Shown here one piece after another: positions 1 through 10,562 of a stretch of DNA of 64,000 bases. Positions within the stretch are counted from its first letter, which is position 1. Each line of letters opens with the position of its first letter. Below the pieces are notes generated by a model. It worked only from the letters and a program-made list of their open reading frames with translations. It had not been told where the DNA came from and searched no databases. The position numbers and the translations under genes were made by a program. The stretch lies in assembly GCA_949751835.1 (NCBI GenBank), contig CATKHK010000081.1, positions 142,101-206,100 of the forward strand. The letters run 5' to 3'. Origin of the DNA: Blepharisma japonicum (Eukaryota > Ciliophora > Heterotrichea > Heterotrichida > Blepharismidae).

Positions 1-461
1 CTAATTTTATCCTTTGGGGGAAAACATGAAGGACTGCAATTTGTCTTTTTTGTTTTTATGCCTTTAGAGGGCTTATACAAAATATTTTTGTTATGGAGTT
101 TCCTTATGGGCAAGCTTGGGGGTATCCTGGTTTTCCTTCATTGACAGTATCTTATTATGTGACAAATGATTTTTTCTTTTCAGGGCATGTAGGTGTCATA
201 ACTATTTTATCATTAGACAGCCATGCAAGGGGTAAAAGAGGTCTTATGTGGATATCAATTGCGACTGTTTTCATAGAGTTTTGGGTCATGATATTTTTGA
301 GAGGACATTACACTATTGATTTAATTTCAGGGATTCTCATTGCCCATTATACGTGGATTATGAGCAAAAAAGTAAGCAGAGCTTTAGATAGAGTATCTGG
401 ATATAAGAGACCATCAAATGAATACGGAATTGATAATGGAACTGAGTTCTCTAAAATTTAA
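1..461 (+). CDS. PAP2-superfamily phosphotransferase, PDCT/ROD1-like (5' truncated by window)
   Basis: The reading frame is open from base 3 and its start lies before the window. TGA at 27-29 is read as Trp and the stop is TAA. The C-terminal half shows the motifs of the PAP2/sphingomyelin-synthase group: an NDFFFSGHVG block with the first catalytic His, then a hydrophobic helix and an RGHYTIDLISG block with the second His and Asp. This pairing resembles plant phosphatidylcholine:diacylglycerol cholinephosphotransferase (ROD1), an ER membrane enzyme that swaps phosphocholine head groups. At least three hydrophobic segments are visible, followed by a short polar tail. It could equally be another PAP2-type lipid phosphotransferase. 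The family is seen in the motifs; the exact substrate is inferred. Confidence 0.7.
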
Positions 462-573
462 CACAATAATTTATAGATTTGTAAAACCTTGTAAAAAGTT
501 TGCTTTTCTTTTTTAATATTATGTTTATAAATACTTAAAGTTATTTAAATTAAATGTTAGTAATTATTTCGTA

Positions 574-1167
574 ATGGGAGTTAAGAAAAAAGGTGATAAA
601 AAAGGGAGCAATAAAGGCAAGCCAAAGAAAGAGCCAGAAAATCCTCTAGCTAATTTATCAGTTGAAGAGCAGTATAACGCTAGGCTAGTTGAATGGAGAT
701 CTCTTCAACAAATTCTAATCCAAGAAACTGAATCAGCTGATAAAGAAAGAGCATCTGAAAACGAACTAAGGGCAAAAGTCAATATACTCTGCAATGATTT
801 AGAAGAAGAAAAGAAAAGGACTTGGGACGTCACGTGTGACATGACCAGACAATATAAATCAATGCAGCAAGAAAAAGATGAAAAAATCAAAGTTTTAGAA
901 GAAAGAATTGAGCAAAACCAAGTGAAAATCCAGCAAAGAGATTCACAGCTGCAAGAAATTATGAAAGAAAAAGAAGGAGTTTTGAGGGAGAAAGAAGAAG
1001 AAGTCAAGGAGTTAAGAAAGAAAATTGATGACATGTCTTCGAGGTTTGCAAGCATACTTAAGGATACTCTTGATCAGATGAAAGAAAAAATTGAGATGGT
1101 AAACAAAAACTGGGAAGAAGAAATGGAAGTTCCTATGCTGAAAAAACTTGAAGATTTTGCTCATTAG
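574..1167 (+). CDS. DRC12/CCDC153-like coiled-coil protein
   Basis: This is an uninterrupted 197-residue protein. It opens with a Lys-rich stretch (residues 1-25) followed by almost continuous coiled coil. The layout (basic N-terminus, a segment near residue 60 with SENELRAKV, and a C-terminal block near 160-180 with ILKDTLDQM and NKNWEEE) resembles CCDC153, the DRC12 subunit of the nexin-dynein regulatory complex of motile axonemes. Such a protein is expected in a heavily ciliated cell. Coiled coils mimic one another, so the assignment rests on the conserved C-terminal block and the length, which is close to the family's usual ~200 residues. Confidence 0.6.
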   Translation: MGVKKKGDKKGSNKGKPKKEPENPLANLSVEEQYNARLVEWRSLQQILIQETESADKERASENELRAKVNILCNDLEEEKKRTWDVTCDMTRQYKSMQQEKDEKIKVLEERIEQNQVKIQQRDSQLQEIMKEKEGVLREKEEEVKELRKKIDDMSSRFASILKDTLDQMKEKIEMVNKNWEEEMEVPMLKKLEDFAH

Positions 1168-1202
1168 AAAAACTGCTTAGATATTTAGTTTAATCATTAA
1201 AA

Positions 1203-1919
1203 TTATCGATTTGAGACTTTTTTGGAAAAATGATGGTAATCTGCAAGAATAGATGATGCATTTCGCTTCAAGTTTAGTGAGGAAAGAGAATTTGAATTCT
1301 CTTTATGTTTCAATAAACTAGGATTTCTTTTATGGCTAACCGGATTATCTAATCCTCTTGAAAAATTAGTAACCGCACGCACAGCCTTTCTTCCAAAATT
1401 TGTGATTTTATAATTACTTTCACCTGAGATTTCATAATCAAAAATTTTCGTGAATTCTTTTCTATGCAGACTGCGAGTTTTTCTATGAGACATTGATTTC
1501 CTACTTGACAAAGAAAGTGATGGCTTATGATTTGGAGTTCTTTGGTGGGCCACAATAATCCTGCTATCTTCAGTTACGTCATCTTTTTCTCCTAATGTAA
1601 TTTTTGTTAATTCGTTTACAGTTATCGGAGTAAATTCTCGTCTTCTTATGACAGAAATCACCCTGTTTGAATTAACTCGTCGATATACAATGAATGGTTT
1701 TGGGAGAATTTCAGTAGGCTCCTCAGGCTTTTTGTGCAACGGTGTAATTTTTTTACTTGGTGGATCTTTCATTCATGGTTCAAAACTTGAGTCATGACTG
1801 GGGTTTACTTCTTCTGTTATATGCTTTGTTATAAAATTGTTTTTGAATAGATGGATTGATGATTTCAGCAAATTATGTCGCTTCTCTTCAGCAATCCTCC
1901 GAATACTTTCAATTGACAT
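1203..1919 (-). CDS. hypothetical basic, low-complexity protein
   Basis: I do not recognise this protein. The frame starts at an ATG at 1917-1919, reads through one TGA (Trp49) and ends in TAA, giving 238 residues; with the standard code only residues 50-238 would be seen. It is rich in Lys, Arg, Ser and Asn, with patches such as SHRKTRSLHRKEF, and has no membrane segment or signal peptide. It looks largely disordered, as many ciliate cytoskeletal or phospho-regulated proteins do. It converges with the DRC12-like gene about 35 bp away and is followed upstream by PI4K-beta on the same strand. Confidence 0.6.
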
Positions 1920-2060
1920 TTATTTTCTGCCTTATTTATTGATTGATTTTATGCATTATTTTGATGAAATTTAATAGAATATTAATATGGCTTTTTATCA
2001 TTTATTATGTTTAAATATCATAATTATTAATCAAATAAAGTTTTACATTATAATTTGTGT

Positions 2061-3992
2061 CTATAGAATCCCATTACTATATCGTTGAAATGCATCATAT
2101 CTATTCGTTCTCCAATTATTAGCTGCATTATCAACTAGTGAATCAATTAATGCCATACACTTTTCATCAGTTTTACTAAGATGGAATCTTTCTCGAAATT
2201 CATAAACTGCTCGATCAAAATCTCTGAAACAAGGTAACTTTCTTCCAGGAGCCATCATAGAAATTAGAATTTCTAGCTTATCAACATGCTTTCTTAATTC
2301 TAAAAATCCTTGTATAAGCAAGCATTTATAGTATCTGAACATTTCACTGTCCATCCCACCCATAACTTCTATCATTTCTTTTGTAAGTTTGAATGGGGCT
2401 GTTTCAAAATTAATATTTCCTCCTGGGCTGTTTGTGAATAGGAACCCAAAATCTATATGAATTATATGTCCAGCTCCATCAATTAAGATATTCCCGTTAT
2501 GACGATCTTTAATGTTTAAAATGTAACATAAAAGAGAATATCCAGCTAAGCTATCAATAAAATTTTTTTGTGCTTCTTCGAAATTACTTGCCCAAGTCGC
2601 TAAATAAAAATCTAATAGCGAAGTGTAATTTTTTGAATTTTTTTTAATTGCGTGTATAGAAAGGGTGTCAGGCATATATTCAATCATTCCCATATTGTGC
2701 GAAACTACTAAAATGTCATAAGGCCTTAAAAATATTGAGAGGTGGGCTTCATCAAAAATAAGCTTCAATTTTTTTATAAATTGCATTGCAAGATATTCCT
2801 GCCTAAGGTCATCAAGTCCTTTAACAATTATTCCTCTAAGCTTTCACGAATTATACTGCCCAAACGGCGAATTATTTTTTATTCTTTTTGATAACTCTGA
2901 CCAAGACTCCCCTCATGGATTATCTGGAGCACTTGAATTATTAACATTATTTTCTGAGTCTTCTATAACACTATTTCCTTCTCTTTCTGTTTTTTGGACT
3001 TCTTCAGCGTAGTCTTCAAAACCTTGAAACCTCTCATTTTCCTTATTAACCATTTTATCGACTTGACTAACATCAATTTCATCTACTTCTTGGTCAACCG
3101 TAATATTGACTCCATTGGTTTCCATCTGAGTATTTTCTGACACAGTTGGTTCTATTTCACTCATTTCTACTGTTTCCATTAATAATTTATAAGGAACTCT
3201 TGCCTTTGTACAGAAGCAGCATGACTCCTCGCTAATGATTCTTACAACTTGGCTTATTCTTTCATCAGTATTCTCAACAAATTGAAATGGGATAAAAATT
3301 CCTCTAAAAATTCTTTTTGAGTATTCTGAATAAACACCATCATTATATTTTTGTTTAGTTTCCTTTAGCCAGCTATCCATCCCTGAAAGCCAATTTTTCA
3401 GTTTTTCGTTTCTTTGCTCAAGCGGGATTGTTAATAATGCAACTGAGATTTTGCATAAAAGTCCTATTGATTTTTGCTGATAGTTGAAATAGTCATTCCT
3501 AATGCTTTTTCTTGAAAATTTTTCAATTTCTGATTCTTCAAGATCAAGTGGAAATAAATGTGGGGTTTCTGTTGAATTGCTTTGCTTAGGAAGAGTAGCA
3601 TTGACGATAACCATTTCTAAATCATGGCCTATACGCTCAAGCTTTTCTTGTTTATTGGGAATTTCATCATTTAAGGCACCATTTAAAAATCAGTAAAATT
3701 TTATTGCGAAATCATGGGATTTGATACTAGACTCTAAAAAAAATCGCTCTAAATCCTCTGTGTCTTGTCTTTCGATTATGAGATTCATGAGCTGTGGAAT
3801 ATAAAAAGAAATATCTTCAATAGCGAATGTATAGAGTTTGTTGACAAGAAAACTACGAATTCCAGGTTCTTCACGCTTGTGTAAATAATATAGAAGGTGC
3901 TCTAATGTGAAATATTCTGAATTGAAAAAGCGCAGTAAAGACCCATCACTAGACATATTAGTGATAATAAAAATATCATATTTAGCATCCAT
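2061..3992 (-). CDS. PI4KB: phosphatidylinositol 4-kinase beta (type III)
   Basis: This 643-residue protein makes PI4P at the Golgi in characterised family members. It is rebuilt by reading TGA as Trp at 3690-3692, 2913-2915 and 2844-2846. An N-terminal helical region (about residues 10-100, with LEHLLYYLHKREE) fits the lipid-kinase-unique domain. A disordered acidic middle follows, then the kinase domain from about residue 360: SPFGQYNSW and VKGLDDLRQE, the catalytic IKDRHNGNIL and the metal-binding HIDFGFLF. The C-terminus has the PI4KB-type ending YDAFQRYSNGIL. The ATG at 3990-3992 is preferred; the in-frame TTG 9 bp upstream is not a likely start. Length is shorter than animal PI4KB (~800), mostly in the linker. 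Confidence 0.93.
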
Positions 3993-4167
3993 TATGTTCA
4001 ATCAAATAAAATTAAGCACAGATGGTATTATTAGCCTGTGTAAATATTAAGAAATAGAAATAACCTGTAAGTATTTAAAATTATTTTTGCAAAGCTCTTT
4101 TTAAATTAAAGAAAAGACACTCAAGTTAAAATTTAATTATTTCAATTAATCTTTACATTCATAAATA

Positions 4168-4573
4168 ATGGAACTTGAAGGACTTGTCCCAAAGGCTTTC
4201 CTCATCATTGCTGGAATCTCAATTCTTTGCTGCCTCGCTAGGCCAGATTTCAATTTGCCACTATTTGTATTTGCTTGGCTCATATGGTCTGAAGCTGACA
4301 AGGTGATAATTTATGTAGTCTCAAAGAATCAGGGTTTTCTATTTAATGATCATTACTTTTATTGTTGATTTTATTTGGCTTTGCTACTGGGGATCTGTCT
4401 GGAATAATGAAATTGACTCAGGAAACTGGGAATCTGGAGTCCATCACTTTGTGTTTGCATTATGTGTTATCAACTTTATTATAAAACTTGCGGCAATTGT
4501 TCTTGCTGGATTAACAGAAAAAGAAAACTTCAAAGAGAACCTCCCAAGCGTATTCAGTAGAGTTTTAGGCTAA
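4168..4573 (+). CDS. small multi-pass membrane protein, AGTRAP-like
   Basis: Two exons, 4168-4302 and 4319-4573, join across a 16-nt GT-AG intron to give 129 residues; without splicing the first exon runs into a frame lacking hydrophobic segments. Three to four hydrophobic helices are visible (about residues 8-25, 31-40, 52-70 and 85-108), with a charged C-terminal tail. The short length, the MEL start, the helix spacing and the VDFIWLCYW segment resemble the type-1 angiotensin II receptor-associated protein family, small membrane proteins of trafficking compartments. This is a weak, by-eye match; the membrane nature and the intron are much firmer than the family name. Confidence 0.65.
4303..4318 (+). 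other. 16-nt intron (AGTRAP-like gene)
   Basis: GT...AG, 16 nt. Removing it fuses SEADK to SQRIRVFY and restores a continuous membrane protein; it is the only intron here whose length is not 15. Confidence 0.85.
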
Positions 4574-4818
4574 TAACTCCCTAACTTTTCTTAAGTTTAA
4601 TAAAAGAAAAATTAAATTAAGCTCTGTTTTAAAATTAATTCTAAAAATTAAAAATTAGCTTGGAAAAATATTTACAAAGATGCATACATAAGATTAATCG
4701 AGCTTATAGCTAGTTATAACTCTTAAGATTTTTTCCTTATTTTCCTTAAATTTTTAAAATTAATTGATCTCAATCTTTTATCAAGAAAATATTTATAAAA
4801 GAAAGCTTTGATATAAAT

Positions 4819-5025
4819 ATGAGTGAGCGAATGGAAGTTGAGGAATCAAAGCACCAGGTTTTGGCAATTGAAGAAGATGATGAATTAGAAGAGTTTGAGG
4901 ATGAAAATTGGGGGGAAAGCAAAGAAGAGGAGTTTGATATACAACAGTGGGAAGAGGACTGGGAAGAAGAGCAGCCAGGAGATATGTTTACACAGCAACT
5001 TCGCCAAGAATTGTTAAAACCTTAA
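4819..5025 (+). CDS. SEM1: SEM1/DSS1, 26S proteasome lid subunit
   Basis: A 68-residue, extremely acidic protein. It has the two Trp/Phe-containing acidic segments typical of DSS1/SEM1 (EEDDELEEFEDENW and QQWEEDWEEE) and the C-terminal helix FTQQLRQELLKP, which matches the family's conserved FxxQLRxEL ending. In other eukaryotes SEM1 is an intrinsically disordered subunit of the proteasome lid and of the TREX-2 and BRCA2 complexes. Length matches the family (~70 residues). The sequence alone does not say which complexes are used in this organism. Confidence 0.92.
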   Translation: MSERMEVEESKHQVLAIEEDDELEEFEDENWGESKEEEFDIQQWEEDWEEEQPGDMFTQQLRQELLKP

Positions 5026-5316
5026 TTCAGCATAGGTCATAACTAAATTGCAAAAGTTAAATGTGTAATAATTAAAGAATGGCAATTTTGAAAGATAGCA
5101 AAATAAACAAATAAATATTGACTCATTAGACCTTTTTAATAGAATTTTGCCTAATACTTCTTAATTCATATCATAAATTTTATCAAATTTTTTTCAATTT
5201 TTATTAATGATTCAGCAGGCTTTCTTTACTTCAAGCGTTAATTTCTCTATAAAATTACGAATAAACCTAAAACACAAAGAATTAAAATTAATCCCATTAT
5301 CCACGTGGACTTATAA

Positions 5317-6522
5317 ATGGCAGCTGGCGAGGAGATTGATGCTCAAATAAGCCGAGAAAACGCTAGAAAAGGAGCTATGAAAGCTAATAAAAAGAAACCA
5401 AAAAGCAATATCAACACCTATATAGCCGTCGGAATCTTTGGCGGAATCATGGCAATCGTTATCGGTATCTTGATTTTCAATCCAGAAGTTCCTCTTCATC
5501 TCACCCCAGCCGTTGACCCTGCCTTTATTGAATCTCAAAACGCCTTAAAGCTTGGCTACACCCTCAAAGAAAACACATATTTCAAGGACTGGAATCTCAA
5601 AGACGTGACCCAAGCTTCCCAAACTTACATTTCTCAACAAGCCAAAACACTGACTCCTTGCCAAACTTATCTTAATGAAGGAGGACTTGTCCCAGACCAT
5701 TATGATGTCAGAGAAGAATTCCCTCACTGTATGTCAAATATTTATGTCCAAGGAAACTGCTCATCTTCTTATGCATTGGCTGTAGCTTCAAGTTTGAGTG
5801 AAAGATTTTGCATCCACAGTCAAGGAGCTGTTATGGCGAGCTTAAGTGGACAAGATTTAGTTTCCTGCGACAAAAAAAATAGCGGCTGCACACAAGGAAA
5901 TATTGATTCTGTATGAACCTATATAAGAGACGTTGGACTTGTCGATGATAAAGTTTTCCCTTACACTTCAAAAGATCTTACTGCACCTGAATGTCCTGAA
6001 AAGCTAGAAGCCGCCACTTTTAAGGTTAGTGAATTTTGTGCAAGTGCTACAGAGGCTGCTTTGATGAGAGAAATAAAGAAAAATGGGCCTGTAGTTGGAA
6101 TAATGCAAGTATTTACAGATTTCTTAGTCTATGGAGGTGGAGTTTATAAGCCACATATTGCTGCCACAAAGATTAAAGGTGCTCATGCAGTCGAAGTCTT
6201 GGGCTGGGGAACTGATGATAATCAGCAACCTTACTGGATTATTAAGAACAGCTGGGGACCTGAATGGGGAGAACAAGGATATGCAAAAGTTGCTAGAAAT
6301 GTCAAAGAAATTAGTCTGGAAGATTTCGTAGTAACTGGAACACCATTTATTTCTACAGAATCAGTAAAGCCCACCGCTATTCCTGTTGAAGTTGAAGATT
6401 TAGAAGATAAGAAAGGAGGAGATGTTGAAGACCTCAATGCACAAAAGACAGGTGAACCTGAAATAGTTAAAATTGAAGAAAAGCCAAAGACTGAAACCAA
6501 AGCATCAGAAGAATCGCAATAA
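5317..6522 (+). CDS. membrane-anchored papain-fold pseudoprotease (cathepsin B/TINAG-like)
   Basis: 401 residues with one TGA (Trp200). A basic cytosolic N-terminus is followed by one hydrophobic anchor (about residues 32-54), so the protein is probably type II membrane-bound with a lumenal or extracellular papain fold. The active-site segment reads QGNCSSSYAL where active cathepsins have QGSCGSCWAF: the catalytic Cys is Ser and the adjacent Trp is Tyr. The His (GAHAVEVLGWG) and Asn (IKNSWG) motifs are kept. The same Cys-to-Ser change is known in TINAG proteins. An acidic, Glu/Lys/Pro-rich tail of about 55 residues follows. A binding rather than cleaving role is inferred. It lies directly upstream of the pseudo-sphingomyelinase gene on the same strand. 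Confidence 0.85.
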
Positions 6523-6690
6523 GTTAACCAATAAGCCAAATCATTAGTTTATAGTTTTTTATTAGTATAATTTACTCTTTAAAACATTATAAATTATTTA
6601 ACCATAAAATCCAATATGGAGAAATTAAAAATTCAAAAATTTTTATTGTGTGAAGCTTCATTATTTCAAATTATTAAACTATTCAATTTT

Positions 6691-8334
6691 ATGGAAAATA
6701 AAAGCATGCTTCTCTATCTTTTGCTTGCATTTTATACAGCTCAAGGCCAACTTGACTGCCAAACATGCTTGATTGCAGCAGGGGCTCTACAATATCTTGT
6801 ATCAAATTCTTTATTTCAAGGCACTTTAAAGAACTATTTGATAGAAATATGCCAGAAAACAACAGATCCTAACTATTGCAACACAATTGGAAACTTAGGA
6901 CTTGGAGAAGTGGCTGATGTATTGCAAAGGAGATTTGTGAATGGAATTTTCCTATGCTCTAGACCAGGAATTTGCAATTCAGCTGAGTATGTACTTGAAG
7001 ATTTTGAGAGCTGGGCTAAAAGCATATTGAAAAACACTCCTGAATATCAAATTCCTATCAGAAGTCTAAATTATTTGCATTTCGCTCAAATTTCTGATAT
7101 AAGACTTGATAGGAAATATATACAAGGATCCTCAAATTTGTGTTTCTCAGGTCCTTGTTGTCGAAAAGGCACACCAAAAAATACGAGTGATACAGCAGGG
7201 CCTTATGGAGATTATAACTGCGAATTACCGTTGCCTACTTTGCGAAAAGCTTTAGATTCAATAGCTCAAAATAAACCTGATTTTATTATTTGAAATGGTA
7301 ATAGTGTAGCACATGACTTATTATTGTCATCATCAGATAGACTTAATGTGATTAAAAAAATCACCCAAGAAATTTTAAATAAATTCAACTCATATCTTAC
7401 CCCTGTTTTCCCAATTTTTGGACCTTTAGACTGTTATCCAGAGCATCAATATGATTTTCGTGCAGATTCCTATTTTTTGAAAAGTCTTACTAGTTTATGG
7501 TCAATATGACTAGGCAAGCAAGGAGCAGCTCAATTTGCAGCAAAAGGGGTGTATTCAGTCCAATATAAAAGCACAAACTTAAGAATAATTGGACTAAATA
7601 CGCTTTCTTGTGATATAAATAATTTTTACCTATTTGCTAATGTTACAGATCCAAATGGGTATATTTTATGGCTGAATAATGAGTTGGCTAATGCAGAAAT
7701 GTATGGATATAAAGTATATATTATAGGAAATATTGCCCCAGGATCAAAATCATGTGTAAATAGCTGAAGCAAACATTATTCTGTATTAATGGAAAGATAT
7801 CAAAATACTGTTATGGGTCAGTTTTTTGGTGGCGAAAGCGGAGATGAATTTAGGATAAACAAGGGCTATTTTTCAGGCAAGCCAACAAACATCCAATTTA
7901 CTTCTCCATCGCTTTCACCATATACAAATTCAAATCCGTCCTATAGAATATATCAAGCTGATGCCCTTTCTAAAGTCGTCATAAACTATACTCAATACCG
8001 TCTTAATTTAACTGAGGCTAATCCTTCATTTTTCCAAGCTTATGATTTCTTAAGCTTTTATAAGGTCGAAAATATGCTTCCGCTCACAATCTCAAATCTA
8101 GTGGCTGATATAAAAAAATATGAATTATTAATGATGAAATACGCGACAAACAAATACACAAATGGTCCAGATACTCCAATTGGATGTAAAACTCAATGTA
8201 TCAATGATTTTTACTGTGAGATTACAAATGACAGACAAGAAGAAGTTGAAAAATGCCAAGGCGTAGGAGAATCCATTAAAGAGTTTATATTAAATACTCT
8301 TTATGGAAAATGAACTTATATCGTAGATCTTTAG
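6691..8334 (+). CDS. acid sphingomyelinase-like pseudoenzyme (saposin domain plus dead metallophosphatase)
   Basis: A secreted protein of about 547 residues with four TGA-encoded Trp. The ATG at 6691 is chosen because MLLYLLLAFYTAQG then forms a signal peptide; an in-frame ATG at 6616 also exists. A Cys-rich saposin-type domain follows (LDCQTCLIAAG...ICNSAEYVLEDF), then the acid sphingomyelinase fold with AGPYGDYNCELPLPTL and a Cys-rich C-terminus. Family metal ligands are mostly lost: D-x-H reads SDIRLD, the GD motif reads WNGNSVAHD, GNHE reads FGPLDC, GHIPPG reads GNIAPG and GHTH reads FGGESG. The fold-supporting residues between them are well kept. So the protein is probably folded and exported but not a phosphodiesterase. 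Stop is TAG at 8332-8334. Confidence 0.88.
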
Positions 8335-8387
8335 TTATTCACTCAATTCCGATTAATAATGATTTATTTCTTATTAAAATATTCAAA

Positions 8388-9482
8388 ATGGACATTCCAA
8401 ATATCCGCCGTCCAACATCTTTAGAAGATTTCGAACTTCTAAGTGTCCTTGGCCACGGTTCTTATGGAAAAGTACTTCTTGTAAAAAAACGGGACACCCA
8501 AGCCCTTTACGCAATGAAAATTCTCAAGAAAAAGCATTTAGCTGTAAAAAACCAAATTCAGCATACTAGAACAGAAAGATGGATATTAGAAAATATTAAA
8601 CATCCATACATTGTAAAGCTGTACTATGCATTTCAAAACACACAGAAACTATACCTGTTAGTTGATTTCTGTCCTGGCGGAGAGCTCTTTTTCCATTTAT
8701 CCCGAGCCAAGCGGTTTGATGAAAATCGGGCTCGGTTTTATGCTGCCTGCATAGTGCTAGCCTTAGACCATCTTCATAAACAAAACATCGTATATCGTGA
8801 CCTAAAGCCAGAAAATGTCCTTTTAGATGCTGACGGATTTATCAAGTTAACTGATTTTGGGTTATCAAAAGATATGAGCAATAATTGCTTGACCAAAACT
8901 TTTTGCGGGACACCTGAATATTTGGCTCCAGAAACTTTGACCAAGCAAGGACATAGCTTTGAAGTGGACTGGTGAAGCTTGGGTTGCATCATCTATGAAA
9001 TGCTTATAGGCTTGCCACCATTTTATGTTAAAAGAAGAACAGATATTTATAGAAAAATCCTTTCAGAAGAAGTTAAATATCCAGCATCATTACCAGAAGA
9101 GGCTTCAGATTTATTGCATAGACTATTAGTAAAAGACCCTAAAAAGAGAATGGGGTCTTCACCTGTAGGTGCGGAAGAAATAAAAACTCATCCTTGGTTT
9201 TCTTCAATTGACTGGGATTTATTAGAGACAAAGCAGATTTTCCCACCTTTTGTGCCATTTCTAAGCAGCCCAACTGATTGCAGATATTTCAGTGAAGAAT
9301 TTACTTGTTGTCCTGCAAGAGATAGCACAGTTTATGATGGGACTTTGCTAAACTTGACGAATTCGCCTACATATGAAGGCTTCGCTTATACAATAAGTCC
9401 TCAGTTGTTTAGGAAAAATCAAGAAGAAGGACAAGTGCCTAGACAAGCTGAAAATTTAATATTGAGATATATAAGAAATTAA
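8388..9482 (+). CDS. AGC-family Ser/Thr protein kinase (AKT/S6K/SGK-like)
   Basis: 364 residues. The ATG at 8388 sits just before the kinase domain, so there is no PH or C2 domain. All catalytic motifs are present: GHGSYGKV loop, AMKIL lysine, YRDLKPEN catalytic loop, DFGLSK and activation segment TFCGTPEYLAPE with the phosphorylatable Thr. TGA codes for the second Trp of DWWSLGCIIYEM, a near-invariant position and the clearest single proof of the TGA=Trp code here. The C-tail (from about residue 290) has the AGC layout with an SPTYEGFAYT segment. The hydrophobic motif would be Y-x-x-F-A-Y, with Ala where a phosphorylated Ser/Thr is usual. Confidence 0.93.
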
Positions 9483-9493
9483 GTTATTATAAA

Positions 9494-10408
9494 ATGGATA
9501 ATCTTGAGAATGAGATTATTGAAAATCATTATGAGCCTATAGACACAAAGCTGGCAGTAGTCTATTCTTTGTGCATTTTCCAATTAATTTCAGTTGTTTT
9601 CCTGAAAAATTGGAGAGAAAGCGTAAAAGATATTTAGATTGTTCGATATTACTCAGCAATTTTAGTATTTATCACATCTTATTACCAGTTTGCAAGTTAT
9701 GCTGGCAGCTATTATAAATATTTTATAGGCTTTTTATTTTTGCTAGAAGGATTTTTGCTTCTGTTAAGCATAAAAGACCTTAGATTTAGAAAGTCATTAT
9801 CATCGAAGATCCCCTATGTAAAACTCAGGGTTCATATAAGGACTCCAAACACAATTTTTTCACTGTTTTTCTCATCAGTGATAATAGTAAAGGCTATTTA
9901 GGGTATTTCCTTATTTTTTGACCTTGAAGCATTTGATTCTGTTCAATATCAAAGCACATTTTTAGCATATCTTTTATCACTATACCAATTTGTAGCTCCT
10001 CTTGAAGAGTCAAAAACAGTTTATTGCTTTATCCATCATGCACTATTTACTCAAATCCCAATGTTTATTAGTTTATTAGAAGTTTTTATTAACCTGCAGT
10101 CATTTGCTCTTTTTGACAGGCCTGACTTAGCATTTATTTGTCTAAGTATTTTAGTTACTCATTATTTTCGGCTTAAACCTACAGTAAAGCAATACAAAGC
10201 GAAGCCTCCAGCAATTCAAAACCCTAAAGAAGAGCATTACATAGATCCAGTAATCCAAGAAAGGCCTAGAAAAGATGGAGGAATTCAAGGTGAGCCTAAA
10301 CTTTCAGTTTATATGGACAACGAAGGAGATTTAGCTAATGAGTTTTATATAGAAAACCACAAAAAAATAACAAAAGTTGCTAAAACTAACTTAAAGAAAA
10401 TCAGGTAG
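9494..10408 (+). CDS. hypothetical multi-pass membrane protein (two 15-nt introns)
   Basis: Exons 9494-9622, 9638-9886 and 9902-10408 give 294 residues. Each intron carries an in-frame TAG as its last three bases, so unspliced message would stop early. About six hydrophobic segments lie between residues 20 and 230 (for example LAVVYSLCIFQLISVVFL and YFIGFLFLLEGFLLLL), followed by a charged cytosolic tail of about 70 residues. I do not recognise the family; the organisation faintly recalls seven-helix transport or receptor proteins, but no diagnostic motif is visible. It starts 11 bp after the kinase stop on the same strand, and converges with the kelch gene. Confidence 0.75.
9623..9637 (+). 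other. 15-nt intron
   Basis: GTAAAAGATATTTAG, phase 0 between Ser43 and Ile44 of the membrane protein gene; its removal clears an in-frame TAG. Confidence 0.9.
9887..9901 (+). other. 15-nt intron
   Basis: GTAAAGGCTATTTAG, phase 0; nearly identical in design to the first intron of this gene and again ends in an in-frame TAG. Confidence 0.9.
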
Positions 10409-10562
10409 GGAAAATATGCATTTAAGAACTATATATTAAATAAATCTGTGCTCTTTTGGCAAATTTCTTGACATATTGCCTTACAAAAGTATATTTTTAT
10501 ATTCTAAAAACGTTTAAACTTGTCTAAAAGATATAATATATATTAAACATAGTGTATGTTTG

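Noticed and set aside
7291-7769. Separate small genes within the sphingomyelinase-like region
   Set aside because: They are pieces of one frame split by TGA, which codes for Trp here.
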